A stretch of DNA of 64,000 nucleotides from contig CP092882.1 in assembly GCA_030710605.1 (NCBI GenBank), positions 17,418,316-17,482,315 on the forward strand. The letters run 5' to 3'. The notes under the pieces were generated by a model. The model searched no databases, was not told the DNA's origin, and saw only the letters and a program-made list of their open reading frames with translations. This DNA is from Cordylochernes scorpioides (taxonomy: Eukaryota > Arthropoda > Arachnida > Pseudoscorpiones > Chernetidae). Below are positions 41,477 through 51,698 of this stretch, piece after piece; the first letter of the stretch is position 1; every line of letters starts with the position of its first letter. The position numbers and the translations under genes are program-made.

Positions 41477-44400
41477 ATGGAGGAAATGGATGCACTTAAA
41501 AAGCGCAGAAAAGCCATAATAGGTACTTTCACTAGAATTATTAATGAAATAAATGGGGAATTTGAAAAGTCTCAAATTGATAGGAATGATATTTATTCTA
41601 AGTTTAATAGACTAGAGTCTTATTACACGAAACTTGTAGATCTAAACGAAAAATATCAGGCTTTATTGGTAGTGAAAGAAGGGATTACAGAGGAAAGTAT
41701 TGATAAGGAATGGCAAGAATGCGATAAATATGAAGAGGAAAAGTTTGATATTCAACAGAAAGTCAGTGTACTACGGAATCCCGATAAAGAAGCAACAATC
41801 CCGATTGCTAGCGAGGACACTGTAATAAATGTGAAATTACCAGAGTTAGCCCTAAAAAGCTATGACGGCTCTCTGGAAGGTTGGTTGCCTTGGTGGGCGC
41901 AGTTTTCGAAAATTCACGAAAATAAGAATTTATCAGATAGCGACCGGTTTTTATATTTGCGTCAAGCAATTGTACCAAATTCAGTAGCCTATCGTGTTGT
42001 AGCAAGCTATCCCGTTACAGGCGCCAATTATGTTTTGGCAGTACAAGCCCTACAGGAGCGATTCGGTGACCCGAATATACTGACAGAACTATATGTCAGA
42101 CGTCTATTGAATTCGGTTATATCTAATGTAAAGAAAGAAAATAGAAATTTAAGCAGTCTGTACGACGAACTGAGCAGTCACCTCCGGTCGTTAGAGACAT
42201 TGGGCATTGATCCCCAGTTGTCGGGTATTTTTTTATACCCTCTTGTCGAGTCTTCATTACCTTCGGATATTTTGAAAATATGGCACAGGCATCCTTCTTC
42301 GGGTTATGGTATAGAGTTAGCAAAACGGGAAGAGTCAGATAAAGGGGTTGGAGGATCTCAAGAAAGGCTCAGGTTATTATTGGACTTTCTAAAAGCCGAA
42401 GTAAGGAGTGCTCAACGGCTGAAATTTGTGGAAAAAGGCTTTAAGCAGGAGGAACCCTATAAAAGGTCTTACAATGATGGGACCAGAACAAGGAGCAATT
42501 TCAGACCCGCCACTGTGTCTAGTCTGTTCGGAGGGCGAACTAATATAAAATGCTTCTTTTGTGAAAGAACAAATCATGCGAGTCATCAATGTCGTTCTAT
42601 AATGAAAATGTCTCCGGGAGAGAGAAATGATAAAATACGTAGTGCCCATCTATGTTTCAAATGCTTAAGAAAGGGACACATACAGAGTCAGTGCCGAGAA
42701 CAATTGGAGTGCAAAAACTGTGGGAGAAACCACTTGGACGTTTTATGTGAAGGAAATTCTTCTAACCGGCTAACGAAACCAGGAAGAGAGAATCTAAAGG
42801 AAAATGCACCTGAACCCATTGCATCGCTTTCTAGTCAAGCCTGCACCGGTCAGGTCTTGCTGATGACCACGGTAGCACTGTTAAGAGGCCCAAATGCCTC
42901 TAGAAGGGTTAGAATTCTCCTCGACAGTGGAAGTCAGTTTTCGTATATCAAACAGTCGTTAGTCTGGAGTATAGGAATAGAAAGAAAAGGCGAAATAACT
43001 ATAGCTAAAAGTCTTTTTGGAGGTAATAAGATTGGTGAAGAAAAGCACGGTAAATTTATGTTAGAATTGGAGAATTTAGGTAATAAAAGAGATGTGATCC
43101 ATATTGAGGCGCTGGATCAACGTAAAATTTGCGACGCCATACCACCTTTGCCAAAAGGAGACTGGTTAGAAAAATTGAAGATTAAGGGCATAATATTGTC
43201 TCAGGACAATTTTAAAGGACAAGAGTTTGACATATTGATTGGCGCTAACTATCTAGGTATGGTTTTGACAGGAAAAATAGTTCAAGTTGAAGCAGATTTA
43301 ACTGCGGTGGAAACGAAATTAGGTTGGACATTAATGGGCAATTCGCCAATTATTGATAGCAATGACAATGTGCAGCAGACTTTGAATCTGCTAACAACGC
43401 GATGCGATTTAAAGGATTTGTGGGATCTAGAAGTACTAGGCATTAGGGATCCTGTTGAAACTTGCTCCAAAGAGACCAGATACCAGGAAATAAAAGAAAA
43501 GTTTATAACAAAAATTCAAAGACAAAGTGATCAGAGATATTCTGTAGGTCTACCTTGGAAGGTAGAAAAGGAGTCAATCCCCAGCAATCTTGACATAGCG
43601 ATAAAAAGGTTAGATATAAGCACTAAGAAAATGACCTCACAGAATAAGTTGACCGAATATAGTCAGATCTTTAGAGACTGGCTGACTGAAGGACTCATTG
43701 AAAGAGTCGAGGAAAATCCTCTCGAGAGAAGAGGCTACTATTTACCTCACCGCCCTGTGTACAAGATGGAATCTAAAACGACGCCCATACGTCCGGTTTT
43801 CGATGCTTCTTGTCTAGGTCATAATGGACTATCTTTGAATCAATGTTTAGAAAAGGGACCGAATTTATTGGAAAGAATCCCTGAAATGATGATAAGATTT
43901 CGGGAAAATAAATTTGGAGTCACGGCAGATATAAGAAAAGCATTCCAGATGGTGGCGATTGAAGAATCTGAACAGAACTACCTTAGATTCCTTTGGTGGG
44001 AAAAGGAGAGCGATAGAGAACTAATAGCTTACAGGCATAAGAGACTTGTATTTGGATTAAACTGCAGTCCTTTTGTGCTGAACGCCGTAATAGAATACCA
44101 TCTTCAATCAATAAGAGGCCCACTTGTTCAATGGGCAAAGATTTTAGCTCAATCCTTCTACATGGACAATTGTATTACCTCGCTGGAAACAAAGCAGGAA
44201 GTGCAGGAATTTCAAAAGGCCGCAATTGAAATTATGGACAGGGCTAAAATGGACTTACGAGAGTGGGAATATTCTCTGGAGGAAAACCCTGAAAAGGGGA
44301 CTTGTACAAAAATATTGGGTGTTGTTTGGAATAAAATGGAAGATTCATTAAAATGCGAACTCCCTGACAATTTGAGTATTCAACCCAAATTAACGAAAAG

Positions 44401-45787
44401 GTTGGTACTGTCCATGGTTCAGCGGATATTTGATCCACTTGGATTTTGCGCTCCAGTATTCTTGCCACCAAAGTTGTTACTGCAGCGATCATGGGGGCTG
44501 AAACTAGGTTGGGATACACCTCTACCCGAAAGTATGGCCCAGGAATTTCGAACCTGGTTGGATCAAATAAAATTAATAGAGTTAATAAAGATACCGAGAT
44601 ATATGTGGAATGATCTCATTTTCCCTACAGAAGTTCATATCTTTTGTGACGCTAGTCAAATAGGCTATGGAGCTGTAGCCTATTTACGGAGCGAAACGGG
44701 ACGAGAAAATACTCTAACTTTGATTTGGAGCAAAGTCAGATTAACTCCTATGAAGAGTATTACGATCCCTCGCTTGGAATTAATGGCCATGGTACTAGGA
44801 GCTAGACTAGCCAATGCAATCCAAGCTGCCTTGAAGAGAAAATGTGAAACAACTCTTTGGTCTGACTCTACTACCGCGCTAAGTTGGATAAAGAAAGAAA
44901 TTGAGTGGAGAGTTTTCGTGAGAAACCGAGTCAGAGAAATACAGGCCACTACCAATTTGAACGATTGGAGGTTCGTTCCTAGTCAGTTGAACCCGGCCGA
45001 TCTTCTGTCTCGAGGTTGCCCTCCAAGCCAGTTTGTGCAAAGCAGATGGTGGGAGGGCCCCGAATGGTTGAAAAAACCTAAAGAATTCTGGCCCAATTCA
45101 GAGTTCTCGATAAATCCAAAAGAAATAAAGGAAATGTTGATAAAGATGCTAGGTCACAGGAAGCTGAAATATGTACAACTGCAGACTGCCCTTTGTGAAA
45201 TCGAATCTATCATTAATAATCGACCCCTCACTTATGTCTCTGAAGACGACAATGATCTAAAACCGTTAACTCCTAATGAGTTTTTACAAAATGGTCCGGA
45301 GTCTAGCTTTCCTGAATTTGAAAATTTAAAGCCAGAAATGTTGCACACTAGATACAGAGAGTTAGGTCAACTGAAGAGAGAATTGAAGCAGAGATTCTTA
45401 AAGGAATATTTAGGCGCGCTGATTCAGAAATCCGAAAATATTGATAGAAGACAGTTGAAAGTAGGAGACGTTGTACTGATCGGGCAAGAAAATCTTAAAA
45501 GAATGTTTTGGCCTAAAGGGCGAATAGTAAATCTCATACCAGGAAAAGACGGAATAGTGAGAGTGGCCCATGTTAAAACATCCACAGGAACCTTGATCAG
45601 GGCTCTACAACGCTTACACCCTCTTGAAATATCCTCGAAGGTTGAGACGATTCAAATGGACAATTCAAATACCGAACCCCAATCTGAAACATTTTTAGGA
45701 AATAGGCCCAATATTGAATCCAGGGACTCTAGAAATAGATATGGTAGGGTAATCAGAAAGCCTGCAAGGTATGACTCGAAGGACTAG
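41477..45787 (+). CDS. BEL/Pao gag-pol polyprotein lacking the integrase core
   Basis: 1,436 codons from an ATG 36 bases after the LTR. Gag region with a coiled-coil-like N terminus and a DUF1759-type block (LPELALKSYDGSLEGWLPWW, about 120-270). Three zinc knuckles follow near residues 358-430 (CFFCERTNHASHQC, CFKCLRKGHIQSQC, CKNCGRNHLDVLC). A DUF1758-type aspartic protease has DSGS near residue 482. The Pao-type reverse transcriptase has TADIRKAFQ (~818) and FYMDN (~895), where family members usually have YVDD. RNase H: FCDAS (~1058), LELMAMVLGARL and LWSDSTTALSWI. After EFWPNSEFSINPKEIK (~1200-1215) the sequence passes straight to LQTALCEIESIINNRPLTYV and the C-terminal VGDVVLIG domain. The HHCC finger and the catalytic D,D-35-E core of the integrase are missing, an in-frame deletion given the family's usual length. 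No stops or frameshifts. Confidence 0.95.
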   Translation: MEEMDALKKRRKAIIGTFTRIINEINGEFEKSQIDRNDIYSKFNRLESYYTKLVDLNEKYQALLVVKEGITEESIDKEWQECDKYEEEKFDIQQKVSVLRNPDKEATIPIASEDTVINVKLPELALKSYDGSLEGWLPWWAQFSKIHENKNLSDSDRFLYLRQAIVPNSVAYRVVASYPVTGANYVLAVQALQERFGDPNILTELYVRRLLNSVISNVKKENRNLSSLYDELSSHLRSLETLGIDPQLSGIFLYPLVESSLPSDILKIWHRHPSSGYGIELAKREESDKGVGGSQERLRLLLDFLKAEVRSAQRLKFVEKGFKQEEPYKRSYNDGTRTRSNFRPATVSSLFGGRTNIKCFFCERTNHASHQCRSIMKMSPGERNDKIRSAHLCFKCLRKGHIQSQCREQLECKNCGRNHLDVLCEGNSSNRLTKPGRENLKENAPEPIASLSSQACTGQVLLMTTVALLRGPNASRRVRILLDSGSQFSYIKQSLVWSIGIERKGEITIAKSLFGGNKIGEEKHGKFMLELENLGNKRDVIHIEALDQRKICDAIPPLPKGDWLEKLKIKGIILSQDNFKGQEFDILIGANYLGMVLTGKIVQVEADLTAVETKLGWTLMGNSPIIDSNDNVQQTLNLLTTRCDLKDLWDLEVLGIRDPVETCSKETRYQEIKEKFITKIQRQSDQRYSVGLPWKVEKESIPSNLDIAIKRLDISTKKMTSQNKLTEYSQIFRDWLTEGLIERVEENPLERRGYYLPHRPVYKMESKTTPIRPVFDASCLGHNGLSLNQCLEKGPNLLERIPEMMIRFRENKFGVTADIRKAFQMVAIEESEQNYLRFLWWEKESDRELIAYRHKRLVFGLNCSPFVLNAVIEYHLQSIRGPLVQWAKILAQSFYMDNCITSLETKQEVQEFQKAAIEIMDRAKMDLREWEYSLEENPEKGTCTKILGVVWNKMEDSLKCELPDNLSIQPKLTKRLVLSMVQRIFDPLGFCAPVFLPPKLLLQRSWGLKLGWDTPLPESMAQEFRTWLDQIKLIELIKIPRYMWNDLIFPTEVHIFCDASQIGYGAVAYLRSETGRENTLTLIWSKVRLTPMKSITIPRLELMAMVLGARLANAIQAALKRKCETTLWSDSTTALSWIKKEIEWRVFVRNRVREIQATTNLNDWRFVPSQLNPADLLSRGCPPSQFVQSRWWEGPEWLKKPKEFWPNSEFSINPKEIKEMLIKMLGHRKLKYVQLQTALCEIESIINNRPLTYVSEDDNDLKPLTPNEFLQNGPESSFPEFENLKPEMLHTRYRELGQLKRELKQRFLKEYLGALIQKSENIDRRQLKVGDVVLIGQENLKRMFWPKGRIVNLIPGKDGIVRVAHVKTSTGTLIRALQRLHPLEISSKVETIQMDNSNTEPQSETFLGNRPNIESRDSRNRYGRVIRKPARYDSKD

Positions 45788-45943
45788 TGAAAGTACCTGT
45801 AGAAAAAAAAAGGGGTGTAATATGTGTATTCTTTTATGTGTATTTTATGTAACGTAATAGGCATATCTACTCTTGTGTGTATTGTGTATATATATGCTCT
45901 TTTGTCTTATACTTAATTTTGACTTCTTTCAGAGCAAAATTTT

Positions 45944-45952
45944 GTGGGAGAA
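45944..45952 (+). promoter_or_regulatory. polypurine tract of BEL element
   Basis: GTGGGAGAA lies immediately before the 3' LTR, where plus-strand priming is expected. Confidence 0.7.
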
Positions 45953-46713
45953 TGTTAAAACTATTTTATAGATCCTTTACTTTTTGTACATAGAAGGAAG
46001 GTCTTAGGTGAAGGGAGACAACGAGCAAGACATCTACCTCTCTATATCTATAGATAGCCCCAGCTTGGACCGACCGAGGGCAAAGGTCGGCGTGGGCGGA
46101 GACGACGGAGCGTCATGTTACATTCTTTTTTTGGTCAGTTGGCAGGATTCCCTTGTTAGCAGCGGATCTGGCGGACAGTTGAGTTCCCTTGCCTTGGGGC
46201 AGACGCGCCAAAGAAATACCCCACAAGCAGAGTCTCGTGGACGGAAAGAAGTCTAAGAAGACATATCCCACAAGCAGAGTCTCGTGGACGGAAAGACATC
46301 TTGGAGGATCCCTCAAGCAGCCACTTGAGGACGGAAAAAGACACTTAGACAACCAACGAGTCGCGACAATTGGACATCGCACAAGCCAAGCCTGCGACGG
46401 TGCTGCCACGAGGTACTGTGTAAACAAACGCTCGACACCCCCCCGCCATTTATTTTTGTCTTCCTTCCCTAAGACTACTTTAATTTTACTTTACTTTTTT
46501 GCTTAACCTTTTTTATCTAGTTTTTTAGCTCTGTTTTAATCTTTAAATACAACCATAATTCTATATATATATAAGTGTAATAATTTTTATCCCTTTTGTT
46601 TTTAATCTTTAAAATAAATCCTTTTATTATACTGTGTTTCTGTGCATTTATTTCCCCCATTGTTTTTCCTTTCAGTCGATCACCAATTATTTTTTTTTAA
46701 ACGAACACGAACA
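45953..46713 (+). repeat. 3' LTR of BEL element
   Basis: Near-identical to 40674-41440 and ends at the ACGCG duplication. The same short ORFs recur in both LTRs and are not genes. Confidence 0.97.
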
Positions 46714-46810
46714 ACGCGTATACCAAATCTTGCAAATTTTAGTTACATATTTTAAATATATAAATTTCTGAGGATGTTTTAGGGGAAATATGTATATATA
46801 TAAATAATAT

Positions 46811-47723
46811 TATTACAAAGTATTTATTATTTTATTAACAGAGTATAATTTTTATGTTTATATTGTAACATAGTATTTATTAATTTTATTATTTTTTTAT
46901 TAACAGAGTGGTCATTTTTATGTTTATATCTTGCGACTCTGTAAATTTCCCTCGTGGCTTATCTTTTGTTTACAATTCATAGTTTGTCCTTCCCTGAAAT
47001 AAATTATTGTCTCCTCCTGGAATTTTTGTCTTCCCTAATTTCCCACGTGGCATTTTGGTGGAGATGCTGGGTAAGTTAGGGAAGACAACCTGAAGATTGC
47101 CGAGAAAAATTTGAAGCCATGTGTGCTCTAATCCACATTTTTAGAGACTGGCTCCAAGATTCCACCGCCGTGTCAAAGCCAAGACTTCCTTCCAAGATGA
47201 CGATGTCCCTATAGACGACGATACGACGACAAAGCCGCTCTTCACGCCGCAAGAAAATGGACGCAAAGGTACTAGGGACAAAGTTCCAAGACTTCGTTGA
47301 AATCCTTGGCAGAAGCACGTCAAATCCACGTCAGTATCTACAATAATTGCTAGCTGTGGGTCACAGCTCCCATAGGGAAGAAGCTATGTAACATAGTATT
47401 TATTAATTTTATTTATGTAACATAGTATTTATTAATTTTATTATTTTTTATCAACAGAGTGGTCATTTTTATGTTTATATCTTGCGACTCTGTAAATTTC
47501 CCTCGTGGCTTATCTTTTGTTTACAATTCATAGTTTGTCCTTCCCTGAAATAAATTGCTATCCCCTCCTGAAGTTTTTGTCTTCCCTAATTTTCCACATG
47601 GCAATATTTTGCTACTCTGTAAACTCGTTGCTTATCTTTTGTTTATCCTTCATAGTTTGATCTTGCCTTAAATAAATTGTTGTGTCATCCTAAAGTTTGT
47701 CTTTCTTAATTTTCCACGTGGCA
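46811..47723 (+). mobile_element. solo LTR of the ATAT family, split by a TRIM
   Basis: The left part TATTACAAAGTATTTATTAT, ...TTTTATGTTTATAT (46811-46863) continues after the TRIM as TTTGCTACTCTGTAAACTC ... TTTTCCACGTGGCA (47608-47723). Joined in order it matches the solo LTR at 62214. ATAT lies on each outer side. Confidence 0.88.
46864..47603 (+). mobile_element. TRIM (miniature LTR retrotransposon) with LTRs, PBS and PPT
   Basis: LTRs 46864-47052 (189 bp) and 47387-47603 (217 bp), TGTAACA...GGCA. The right LTR has its first 29 bp duplicated. The interior is only 334 bp. It starts TTTTGGTGGAGATGC (primer site from 47056) and ends AGGGAAGAAG just before the right LTR (polypurine tract). 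ATAT duplicates flank it at 46860-46863 and 47604-47607. The interior has no gag or pol; an 80-codon minus-strand ORF is not convincing. It sits inside an older LTR of the same family. Confidence 0.9.
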
Positions 47724-49454
47724 ATATAATGAATATTTGAGTACACCAATGTGTGTTATAAATATGTCAATGCAATAGATGGGAATCTTCTCTATATGAA
47801 AAACATCTCCAGAAACCTATTGCATTATTTAATTAGCATAAATATGTCAAACACTTTTACGTATATTTATATAATCTTATCATATTATACTTTACAAGAG
47901 AAAGAATCGCCTGACATCATCTTGAAGAAGGAACAAAAGTTAACAGCGACGTGTTTCTTTTATTAAAGCTGTAAATTCGGCAAGCTTTCGGACTTTTACG
48001 TCCTTCGACAGGCAACTTTTCAAGAAACTGAAAGATAATGTTTATATACAGGTAAATATTTACATAATTAGAACTTTTGTTAGTGAAATAAATGATTATT
48101 ATATAAAATTCGTTCCTCTTTATCTATTTAAACAAATCTTTGTTCTAAGAAAAGGATGACTACCTTAGGATGCTAGGAAAAGGCAAAAAACCATCTGAAA
48201 CCCCTCAGACAAAAGTATTATACTTTAACATTTTTTTTCTAAATATATTAAAGGCGGTGAGAATGAACAATGAAAAACCCCTAATATGCAAATATTTATA
48301 AATTTATTTGCAGACGGTACTTTAAAATAATGCAGCAGAAGAAAGGGTAATTTTAAGGAAGTTGGCTTGCTTCCATTTCTATCTACCTAATGTATGTTTG
48401 GCATTCATCTTGAGAGAAAAGCCGCCTCGATTAATCACAGCACCTGCCTGGATCGTCTGTTTCTTTATTCTTGGCATCGTTTGGTGTTTATTAGCTTTTC
48501 CATACACCATCTTATGAGACTTCTGAGATTATATAAAATAGTTCGTTTACTTGAGTCATTTTTTTCTGCTTATGTTTTTGATTAATGTGTGTTACCAAGG
48601 TTATATATTTATTCAAATTTAACGATAAAAAAATGATAATGACAATAGTATTCAAATATAATTGTTATCGCTTGGATACGATAAGATTTCTAAGGACACA
48701 ATTGTAAAATGTATATCAAATCGAAAATAGCAAAGATATATGAATACAGATGACAAATATTAATATTTTGCAAATATATATATGTTATAAATAAAAATGA
48801 GATGAGATTTTCTGTTGATTTTTGATCATGTTGAGGATTATGGTATGGTAATGCAGTCGTGGTTAAATCTTGAAAGTATGATAATAAAAATAGTTTTGAT
48901 CAGAGATTTCTTTTATTGAACTGAAGGAATATATAAAAAAACATGGTTTGATAAAAGTACTGCCTGGCTTAAGGCGTAAGAATAAAAAATGAAATACTTA
49001 GTTACATAATGTACAAAAGGTTGAGCCGGTCATCGGGAAAGAGAAAATATCTTTATTTTACGGGCTACTAACCAAAGGTTATGATTTTTGAGCCCAACGG
49101 TCATCGGGAAAGAACAACAACGAGTTTTTATAGGGGAAGTATGACCTCTGGCGGTCGATTTAACAGAGTATTTGGATCTATGAAATATAATTTTAAATAG
49201 AATAATATTTTAATATAACATATAAATATATATTGAGTTCTCACTAAAAGGTGATTATATTAATGAAAAATAATTATATATTGTGTGTTAAAAGAAATTA
49301 TTTAGGTTTAGTATATGTGTAACATAAACAGGTTGGCGTTTAATGTTTAGGCAGAAGTTATATTGATATATTTATGAAATTTTTAAAACTTATTTTACTA
49401 TAAGAGATCATTTGAGACTATAATATATTCACAGTTTAACCTTTAAAATGAATA
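47724..49454. other. AT-rich sequence, no gene seen
   Basis: Contains a hammerhead-like core at 47984-48011 and a direct repeat CGGTCATCGGGAAAGA at about 49028 and 49101. No credible ORF or host gene. Confidence 0.45.
47984..48011 (-). ncRNA. hammerhead-like core (CTGTCGA variant)
   Basis: Minus strand: CTGTCGA, stem GGAC/GTCC with GTAAAA loop, CGAAAGC. Same layout as 13200 and 50146, but the invariant A6 is T, so ribozyme activity is doubtful. Confidence 0.4.
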
Positions 49455-49800
49455 TTATAATTTTCAAATGTCGTTCTACAATCATAAGCCGCATTATATT
49501 GTATTATAAATTACTTTATATAATATATACCAACGGAAATATATGTCCAGGGTAGCATAGTGGATATGGCATCTGCCCGGTAAGCGGAACACTGTGGGTT
49601 CGATAACCTTCCCTGGACACTTCTATTTTTTCCGTTTATCATTACTCTTCACAATTCATACTTTCATACTTCATCCCTAAGGTTAGAAATAAGCGTTATT
49701 TCTCCTTAAAAATGAATTTCGATTTTTCGGTCAAAAGAAACACATGCGGGATAATTTTTAAATGTCGTTTTACAATCATAAGCCGCATCATATTGTATTC
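49455..49800 (+). mobile_element. tRNA-headed mobile element, with a second end upstream
   Basis: A direct copy of the 3' end (CAAATGTCGTTCTACAATCA, TAAGCCGCATTATATTGTAT) precedes the tRNA-like core at 49546. The full body and another end (ATGTCGTTTTACAATCATAA, GCCGCATCATATTGTATT) follow it. The head-to-tail arrangement suggests tandem integration or recombination. Confidence 0.8.
49546..49618 (+). pseudogene. tRNA-Thr(GGT)-like sequence in a mobile element
   Basis: 73 nt; acceptor TCCAGGG/CCCTGGA fully paired, anticodon arm identical to 23895 (loop CCGGTAA). The T arm is damaged (GTGGG-TTCGATA-ACCTT) and the D stem is altered (GCAT). Confidence 0.75.
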
Positions 49801-50339
49801 AAATGATTTTTGTCGTTTATAATATACACGTGTATATATTTGTGTGTGCCGAAATTTTTATTATATTTTCAAAACATATTAAATATCGACCTATATTTCA
49901 AAATTTGTTTAAAGATTTTCGAAAAAAAAAATGTTTTTTTATCCATTCGTATTTTTGAAATAATATCGATGTAAAAATTATATTTTAGGCCATGGTTTTT
50001 TTCAAAACCTCTATCCACAATAAACATATATCTAACAATTTTCTTTAAAATATATATTTAATATACACTTGATATGTTAAAAATGTATATTATGAAGAAA
50101 ATAAAGTCTCCAGGGCTAAGTTTCTTGTTCAAAATTTATTCTCTAGCTTTCGGACCTGTCAGTCCTTCCACAGGAGTATCACGACTGTATATTGATAATT
50201 TTTACAATTTTATATATATTTAACTAATATGTCTAATTTCTATATTAACATGACAAAATCTATGTCAAAATTTGACTATGTAATGCAAATTTATTAAGTA
50301 TATTATAAAACGAAATAAAAAAATAAAAGATAAAAAGAT
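49801..50339. other. AT-rich sequence with hammerhead-like core
   Basis: Nothing beyond the motif at 50146-50173 listed separately. Confidence 0.45.
50146..50173 (-). ncRNA. hammerhead-like core (CTGTGGA variant)
   Basis: Minus strand: CTGTGGA, stem GGAC/GTCC around TGACAG, CGAAAGC. A6 is T. Same family layout as 47984. Confidence 0.4.
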
Positions 50340-50490
50340 CAGGTGTTGAAATCAATATTAAAAATGGCATATCCTGACCAGGAGCACATGTGCTTTACAG
50401 AAAATAGTTCTGTTCCACCAGATGGCGCTCTGCCTTCTGTAAAGCACATGTGCTCCTGGTCAGGATATGCCATTTTTAATATTAAGTATA
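50340..50490. mobile_element. fold-back element Fb-B with central CTCF-like motif
   Basis: 49-bp inverted arms at 50354-50402 and 50435-50483 (AATATTAAAAATGGCATATC, CTGACCAGGAGCACATGTGC and inverse) with at most one mismatch that I can see. The 32-bp centre holds CCACCAGATGGCGC at 50415-50428. Confidence 0.92.
50415..50428 (+). promoter_or_regulatory. CTCF-consensus match in a repeat
   Basis: CCACCAGATGGCGC, complete match to CCASYAGRKGGCRS, at the centre of a palindrome. Confidence 0.5.
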
Positions 50491-51220
50491 TTATGTAATT
50501 AAGTATATAATTAGGCTAAATATTATATTTATATAGTATCGTTCTCGTAAAATATACAAAATATTTTGAAAACGTTAAATTAAATCAAAGTAAATATTTC
50601 ACAGAATTAAAATTTGAGCGCTTAAATATTCTATAAATATAGATTCATCCGACAACAATTTATTCCGTATCAGAAGACAAATTACGAATCAATCAATATA
50701 TTGAGTGAATAGGGGGCGTTGTGACCCATCTCATGGATCTATCATCAAAATATAGAGACCTCGTATCGTTCAGAGAAGCCATAAGCCGAGGTATCGTTTG
50801 GTTTCAATCTATTGAAAATTTTCGCAATTTTTTATAGAGTAAAGTAATAACCAAATCTCTTTGTTTGCCTTTCTATTTTATATTTCAAAATCATTTGTGA
50901 TAAAATAAATTATTCGAAAAATTTGTTCAATTCAATTTCTTTTTGTATAAAATATTCCGTCTATTTTAAAGATAAATATTTAAAATATTCGTTCGATAAT
51001 TTTAGAAAAAATATTACATTATATATTCATTAAATTGTGTATCTTATATTTTATAATGGTAGAATGAAATATATAATGAGAAATAAATGTAGTTTATTCA
51101 AATATAATAATCGTGTGCTTTGAATATTTTTGATTTATATTGAATATTCTCGGTTGAGAACTTAAAATGTTAAATTTATAATAGTAGGATTAAGCTTTAT
51201 AAAACACTACCTTTTTTTAA
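50491..51220. other. AT-rich sequence, no gene seen
   Basis: A somewhat GC-richer patch near 50710-50800 (ATAGGGGGCGTTGTGACCC) is unassigned. Confidence 0.45.
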
Positions 51221-51475
51221 ATAGCTGTCTGGTAACTATCAGATATTTATACAAATATATATAATTGGATTAATTAATAATATATTTTAGAGTGTACGTA
51301 TATTAGATACTTCAAAAATATTTTAAAATTACTTAATAATTTCAAAGCAAAAATATATAATTTAAGTAATTTTAAAATATGTAGAGAGAAGTATCTAAAA
51401 TATGTACATTTTAAAATAAATTATTAATTAATCCAATTATATATATTTCTATAAAATAGTTACCAGACTGCTATA
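51221..51475. mobile_element. palindromic MITE with ~95-bp arms
   Basis: ATAGCTGTCTGGTAACTATC, ATATAATTGGATTAATTAAT ... and the inverse ATTAATTAATCCAATTATAT ... ATAGTTACCAGACTGCTAT. Inner arms TAGATACTTC/GAAGTATCTA also pair. No second copy in the window, no coding potential. Confidence 0.85.
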
Positions 51476-51698
51476 TTAAATAATATATTAATGCAAAGCA
51501 ATAACGCGCCATCTATACATATAAAATAAAACGATTTAAAAGCGCGAATGTTTCTTTTATACATAAAACGAACTTCTACTGTCCTTACTGCGATGAAAAA
51601 ATATATTGGGAGGGCTTGGCTCATCAGTGGTGAACCCTCCCAGCGGTTTCGCCAATTTAATCCACCAGACCGCTTCTCAGAGCTCTAATACTGTATTG

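Larger units (their letters stand above)
40674..46713 (+). mobile_element. BEL/Pao LTR retrotransposon, young but integrase-deleted
   Basis: 6,040 bp flanked by a perfect 5-bp duplication ACGCG (40669-40673 and 46714-46718). LTRs of 767 and 761 bp differ by a 5-bp indel, a 1-bp indel and two substitutions that I can see. One gag-pol ORF lies between the primer site and polypurine tract. Fresh LTRs with a large coding deletion imply recent mobilisation by proteins from another copy. Confidence 0.97.
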
